From Thermodesulfovibrionales bacterium (GTDB lineage: Bacteria > Nitrospirota > Thermodesulfovibrionia > Thermodesulfovibrionales > SM23-35), in the NCBI GenBank assembly GCA_020062205.1, contig JAGUWT010000044.1:1-8327 (forward strand): a DNA stretch of 8,327 nucleotides, written 5' to 3'. Below are positions 5,443-8,327 of this stretch, in pieces. Below the pieces are notes generated by a model. That model did no database searches. It saw nothing but the letters and a program-made list of their open reading frames with translations, and was not told the origin of the DNA. A program made the translations under genes and the position numbers. Every line of letters begins with the position of its first letter. The stretch's first letter is position 1.

Positions 5443-6678
5443 TCAATCAGCTAATTGTATCAAGTCATCTATTAAAAGTATATTAGCGTTTTCGACATCA
5501 ATCTCCCCGCTGATTAATTTCGGCAATACAAAATCGCGAGTGCTTCGAAGATTTCCTATCTTCTCATAGAGGTTTTCAAGCTGCTCAAAGATAGGCTTAA
5601 TTATTTCTTCAAAATTTCTCACAACCTTTTCTATAGGCATTACTACTTTGATTCCATAAACATCATCTTTCGTAATGGACTTGAATATTGTACCCCCGCC
5701 CATGATATCTTCTTCGCTAAATTCATTCTTTAATTGCTGATAGACAAACGCTTGCGAACCCGTCTTGCTTCGAATCGCACACAACCCACGGCCGATTACT
5801 ATTTGCTTGTTTGCAATATTGATCCTGCCAACGGGAGCGCGGACACTAAAGAGTATGTCTCCTGCTTCTGCGATACGATTCTGCACTGTGCAATACATTC
5901 GGTCTGAAGGAAATCTTCCACCAAAATCAGTAACCCCTTGATGAAATGGCAACCCCTTTCCTGTATCATTATAAAACTCAGATTTAGGTGATTGACCCAT
6001 AACAATATTGCATATTTCTCCGAGCTTCTTCACCTCCCACCCCTCTGGAATTATCCCCAGTTCGGAGTTGACCACTTTGACCTTCTCATGCCCTGGGAAG
6101 CGGAAGTTGACAAACCATTCCCTGTAAATCATCTGTGCCATTTCTTCCAGAATCTTAATCCGTTTCAGGTTGTTCTCTATCAGGTCGTCATAGGCGGATA
6201 GGATGGAGGCAATTTTTTGTTGGGTGGGGAGTGGAGGGAGAACGATAATCAAACTCTTCAGTGTATCAGTGACAATCGTATCAAAAACTCCTCCTGTTGC
6301 TTTCTTTTTTAACTGGCTTACATAGTAGTTTATGAGGTAATACAAAAAATCCTGATATAAATCTTCTGATTTTGCTCGCAGAGCATAACAGGATTGATTA
6401 AAAGCCATTGGGACACCACAAACAACTGTCTTCCCAACGGTTCCCCTTGCTGAGATGATGATGTCACCAACATCAAGAAGTTTAGTATTTGATTCATTAA
6501 GACCTTTTTCAGTAATCGTTTTTTCTGTATTGTAAAGTTTTTTATCAGTGTTAAAGTCAGTTACTGAAGCCCAAAAAATATCCCCACCCCAATAAGCAGG
6601 TTCACTTGTCTTAGGCGTCCCTCCCAGAATAATATGTGAATAGTCACCAAGTTGTACGCTTTTCCAATTAGCATTCAT
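5443..6678 (-). CDS. hsdS: Type I restriction-modification specificity subunit HsdS
   Basis: This 411-residue protein determines the DNA target of the type I complex and bridges HsdM and HsdR. It has the two-repeat structure: TRD1 (about 1-148, LGDYSHIILGGTPKTSEPAYW … GDIIISARGTVG), a central conserved helix (149-196, LPPLPTQQKIASILSAYDDL … MIYREWFVNFRFPG), TRD2 (about 210-348, LGEICNIVMGQSPKS … GDILFSVRAPVGRINIAN) and a C-terminal helix (350-390) ending STRDFVLPKLISGEIDV. The tail beyond this (ENANILLIDDLIQLAD) is somewhat longer than usual. GGAGAG about 10 nt before the ATG and a promoter at 6709-6737 support separate expression. No disruption is seen. It is the only intact RM gene in the window. 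The recognition sequence cannot be read from the TRDs. Confidence 0.95.
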   Translation of the reverse strand: MNANWKSVQLGDYSHIILGGTPKTSEPAYWGGDIFWASVTDFNTDKKLYNTEKTITEKGLNESNTKLLDVGDIIISARGTVGKTVVCGVPMAFNQSCYALRAKSEDLYQDFLYYLINYYVSQLKKKATGGVFDTIVTDTLKSLIIVLPPLPTQQKIASILSAYDDLIENNLKRIKILEEMAQMIYREWFVNFRFPGHEKVKVVNSELGIIPEGWEVKKLGEICNIVMGQSPKSEFYNDTGKGLPFHQGVTDFGGRFPSDRMYCTVQNRIAEAGDILFSVRAPVGRINIANKQIVIGRGLCAIRSKTGSQAFVYQQLKNEFSEEDIMGGGTIFKSITKDDVYGIKVVMPIEKVVRNFEEIIKPIFEQLENLYEKIGNLRSTRDFVLPKLISGEIDVENANILLIDDLIQLAD

Positions 6679-6708
6679 TTAATAATTCTCTCCACATTAT
6701 TTTTCTTT

Positions 6709-6737
6709 ATTATATTCTCAAGCCCCCCTTGCCTCAA
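6709..6737 (-). promoter_or_regulatory. Sigma70-like promoter upstream of hsdS
   Basis: On the minus strand TTGAGG (6732-6737) is followed after exactly 17 nt by a perfect TATAAT (6709-6714), 31 nt before the hsdS ATG. The -35 box sits beside the inverted repeat at 6739-6797. This would let hsdS and the XRE-ImmA/PIN pair be transcribed without hsdM and the ORF6N gene. Confidence 0.6.
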
Positions 6738-6738
6738 C

Positions 6739-6797
6739 GATTCCTCGTTTCACTCGGAATGACAGAAAGGGTGTCATTTCGACCGAAAGGAGAAATC
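6739..6797. repeat. Inverted repeat in the ORF6N-hsdS spacer (aatgaca…tgtcatt type)
   Basis: Two 26-bp arms, 6739-6764 and 6772-6797, pair at 21 of 26 positions around a 7-nt loop. The text 'ctcggaatgaca … tgtcatttcgaccgaaaggagaaatc' resembles a very common class of intergenic hairpin repeats known from many bacteria. It follows the ORF6N stop by about 60 nt on the transcribed strand. A transcript through it would fold, but there is no T-run to make it a clear intrinsic terminator. The 179-bp spacer 6679-6857 holds nothing else except the hsdS promoter. Confidence 0.75.
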
Positions 6798-6857
6798 TTC
6801 GCCGTTTTATCTTTGCTGTTCAAGCCAACGACAACATTCAACTGCTCCATCTCCTTA

Positions 6858-7379
6858 TTAATTTTCCTTTTCCCTCCGAAATCCTATCTTCTTTTTCTTC
6901 GTCTCAGGCGGTGTCATGAGCTGCCGGATGGCGTCAAAGACTGTCTTGAACTGAGCATCATACTTCTTCTCCATCGCATCGAGTTTTCGAGCCAATTCCA
7001 CATTTGAGGCAATCATCTGTCGGAGACTAACGAATGCCCGCATAATCTCTATATTCACTTTTACCGCCCTCTCACTATTCAGGACACTGGAAAGCATGGC
7101 GACGCCTTGCTCCGTGAACACATAAGGCAAGTATTTTCGATGCTCTCCGCGCCTTTTCTTTAAGGTCACAATTTGTGATCTTAAAGAATCGTCTTCCTCT
7201 TTCGATAGCTGAAACATAAAGTCTCCTGGAAACCTGTCTATGTTGCGTTTGACGGCCTGATTCAGGACTCTCACCGGCACCCCATAAAGCTCTGCAAGGT
7301 CGGCATCTAACATGACCTTTTCACCACGGATCATCAGAATCTTCTGTTCAATCATCTCAACAGGAATCAAAGCTTTCAT
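6858..7379 (-). CDS. ORF6N-domain protein between hsdM and hsdS
   Basis: This 173-residue protein has the ORF6N signature, a phage-associated putative DNA-binding domain: IEQKILMIRGEKVMLDADLA (10-29), ELYGVPVRVLNQAVKRNIDRFP (30-51), FMFQLSKEE, LRSQIVTLKKRRGEHRKYLPYVFTEQGVAMLSSVLNSERAV (66-105). A coiled-coil-like segment (115-157) and a basic tail (TKKKKIGFRREKEN) follow. The ATG at 7379 was chosen over an upstream non-ATG start at 7475 because GGAGGGGGA precedes it closely and the domain begins there; the longer reading would overlap the hsdM end. ORF6N genes are frequent accessory genes in type I RM operons, and their molecular role there is not established. A 33-bp palindrome lies within the gene and a related one just upstream, which suggests autoregulation. 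Confidence 0.88.
   Translation of the reverse strand: MKALIPVEMIEQKILMIRGEKVMLDADLAELYGVPVRVLNQAVKRNIDRFPGDFMFQLSKEEDDSLRSQIVTLKKRRGEHRKYLPYVFTEQGVAMLSSVLNSERAVKVNIEIMRAFVSLRQMIASNVELARKLDAMEKKYDAQFKTVFDAIRQLMTPPETKKKKIGFRREKEN
7156..7188. repeat. 33-bp near-perfect palindrome inside the ORF6N gene
   Basis: The two 16-base arms around T7172 pair at 15 of 16 positions, the only mismatch being g7165/t7179. The core is TCACAA-T-TTGTGA. It spans the codons for about residues 64-75 (the SLRSQIVTLKK region), a conserved stretch of ORF6N proteins. The symmetry far exceeds what amino-acid coding would require. Confidence 0.9.
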
Positions 7380-7392
7380 TCCCCCTCCAAAC

Positions 7393-7417
7393 TTGAGGTG
7401 CCAATTTGTGACCTCAA
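7393..7417. promoter_or_regulatory. 25-bp imperfect palindrome before the ORF6N gene, candidate operator
   Basis: TTGAGGT (7393-7399) and ACCTCAA (7411-7417) are perfect 7-bp arms. The inner CAA-T-TTG also pairs, giving 10 of 12 pairs overall. It shares CAATTTGTGA with the palindrome inside the gene. It lies 14-38 nt upstream of the ORF6N ATG and just past the hsdM stop, where a repressor site would act. No convincing -35/-10 pair was found beside it. Confidence 0.65.
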
Positions 7418-7455
7418 AAATAACTTCTTTGATATTTAGATACTGTGTTGATTTA

Positions 7456-8327
7456 TCATTGCTCCGCCACTTCAATTAATCTCGCGATATTTCCCGCAAT
7501 GCGTTCTTCTAAATCCCTCGCCTCGGCATTCAACTGCTCCAGTTCCTCATTCAGTTCCTCCAATCTTTCGTAGAAGTCAAAATCTTCTCTCTCTTTCTCC
7601 GCAACTCCTACATACCGCCCTGGGTTCAACGAATATCCATGCTTTTTTATTTGATCTATCGAGGTAACCATACAAAGCCCTGCAATATCCTGATACTTGC
7701 CCTTTGGGAAGTGTTCCTTCATCAGCATGGAACTTCCATTATCTGTCTCGATGGGTTCTCCCCTGTATAGCCTGACAATGTTCGAGAGAAACTCTATATG
7801 CTCAGGGAGAAAGTCCCTGTGGGCACGGTCTATCTGGTTATAGATATGCCGGGCGTCTATGAACAGAACCTTGTCTTTGCGGTCTGTCTTTTTCTTGCCT
7901 TTATCGAAGAACCAAAGAGTACAGGGGAGGGTTACGGTATAAAAGAAATTTGATCCTATAGCTATCATGACATCAACAAAATTATCCTCTATAATCTTTT
8001 TTCTTATTTCAAGCTCTGACTGCCTTGCATCGCTTGCTGAATTTGCCATGACAAAACCGGCCCTTCCATTTTCATTGAGAGCACTCAGGAATATTTCTAT
8101 CCAAAGATAATTGCCATTGTCAGGCTTGGGGATACCGTATGAAAACCGCTTATCTTCTTTTATCTTCTCCTTATCTACACCATTAACATTGAATGGAGGA
8201 TTAGCCATTACAAAGTCGAATTTGCCATTTGAGTTCTTCATTTTCAGATTCAATAGACTTCATTGCTTCATTGATAGCTTTACCAATGTTTTCACCTTCA
8301 GGAAGGTTCAACAGATACGAGAATCTG
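7456..8327 (-). pseudogene. hsdM: Type I DNA methyltransferase subunit HsdM, internal deletion, 5' end outside window
   Basis: HsdM is the N6-adenine methyltransferase subunit of the type I complex. From 8326 the frame reads RFSYLLNLPEGENIG and continues KAINEAMKSIESENEELK, a stretch from the N-terminal half of HsdM, but then runs to a stop at 8201-8203. A different frame opens at the same place with NGKFDFVMANPPFNVNGV and continues to the normal C-terminus (…LEELNEELEQLNAEARDLEERIAGNIARLIEVAEQ, coiled coil). NPPF is catalytic motif IV. Missing between the two is roughly 150 residues (my estimate from the family), including the SAM-binding DPACGSGG motif. The junction lies near 8226-8232 and changes frame. 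As read, the protein cannot bind SAM and would not be made whole. An assembly error is the main alternative. Confidence 0.85.
8224..8234 (-). other. Deletion junction in hsdM
   Basis: The coding strand reads gaactcaaa|tggcaaattc. Left of the bar is the ENEELK region; right of it is the GKFDFVMANPPF region. Reading frames differ by one base across the join. The exact breakpoint could move a few bases. Confidence 0.75.

Noticed and set aside
6722..6733. Second copy of the C6/G6 element (ccccccttgcc)
   Set aside because: Only about 11 bases match and there is no second arm; may be chance or a decayed half-element.
7380..7475. N-terminal extension of the ORF6N protein to 205 residues
   Set aside because: It needs a non-ATG start overlapping the hsdM end and would translate the candidate operator; a strong SD supports the ATG at 7379.

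Overview
The window is a decaying type I restriction-modification (RM) locus, read entirely on the minus strand, with three toxin-antitoxin (TA) modules lodged between the specificity gene hsdS and the restriction gene hsdR. The DNA is AT-leaning bacterial sequence with good Shine-Dalgarno sites. Two repeat types (a C6/G6 palindrome at 358-402 and an 'aatgaca...tgtcatt' inverted repeat at 6739-6797) look like repeats I associate with anaerobic or subsurface bacteria such as Nitrospirota and deltaproteobacterial lineages. That taxonomic hint is weak.

In the direction of transcription (right to left) the layout is: an hsdM remnant (8327-7456) with an apparent internal deletion that removes the SAM-binding region; an ORF6N-domain gene (7379-6858) with palindromes before it and inside it; a spacer with an inverted repeat and a good promoter; an intact two-TRD hsdS (6678-5443); an XRE/ImmA-IrrE gene plus PIN-like gene (5405-3879); a 56-codon hsdR 5' fragment that seems to end in an hsdS tail (3864-3694); an RHH/RelE TA pair (3655-3078); a second hsdR-5'/hsdS-3' chimera (3069-2776); a Phd-YefM/RelE TA pair (2680-2132); and the main hsdR (2116 to beyond position 1), which has a one-base frameshift near 471-473 and an in-frame palindromic repeat.

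The most interesting feature is the periodic order hsdS - TA - hsdR'/'hsdS - TA - hsdR'/'hsdS - TA - hsdR. In each period the TA module occupies the same slot: just after an hsdS 3' end and within about 15 nt of an hsdR start codon. This looks like a record of successive recombinations between type I RM loci that each carried a different TA module in that slot, with the intervening hsdR-hsdM-hsdS sequence lost each time. An 83-bp tract is identical between the second chimera and the main hsdR, while adjoining sequence is only about 60% identical, which suggests recent recombination or gene conversion.

As read, the methyltransferase subunit lacks its SAM-binding core and the restriction subunit is frameshifted, so the RM system is probably inactive. 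HsdS, the ORF6N gene and all three TA modules remain open. Both defects need to be separated from assembly or sequencing errors. No stretch longer than 300 bases lacks an assigned gene or gene remnant. No tRNA, rRNA, CRISPR array or transposase gene was seen.
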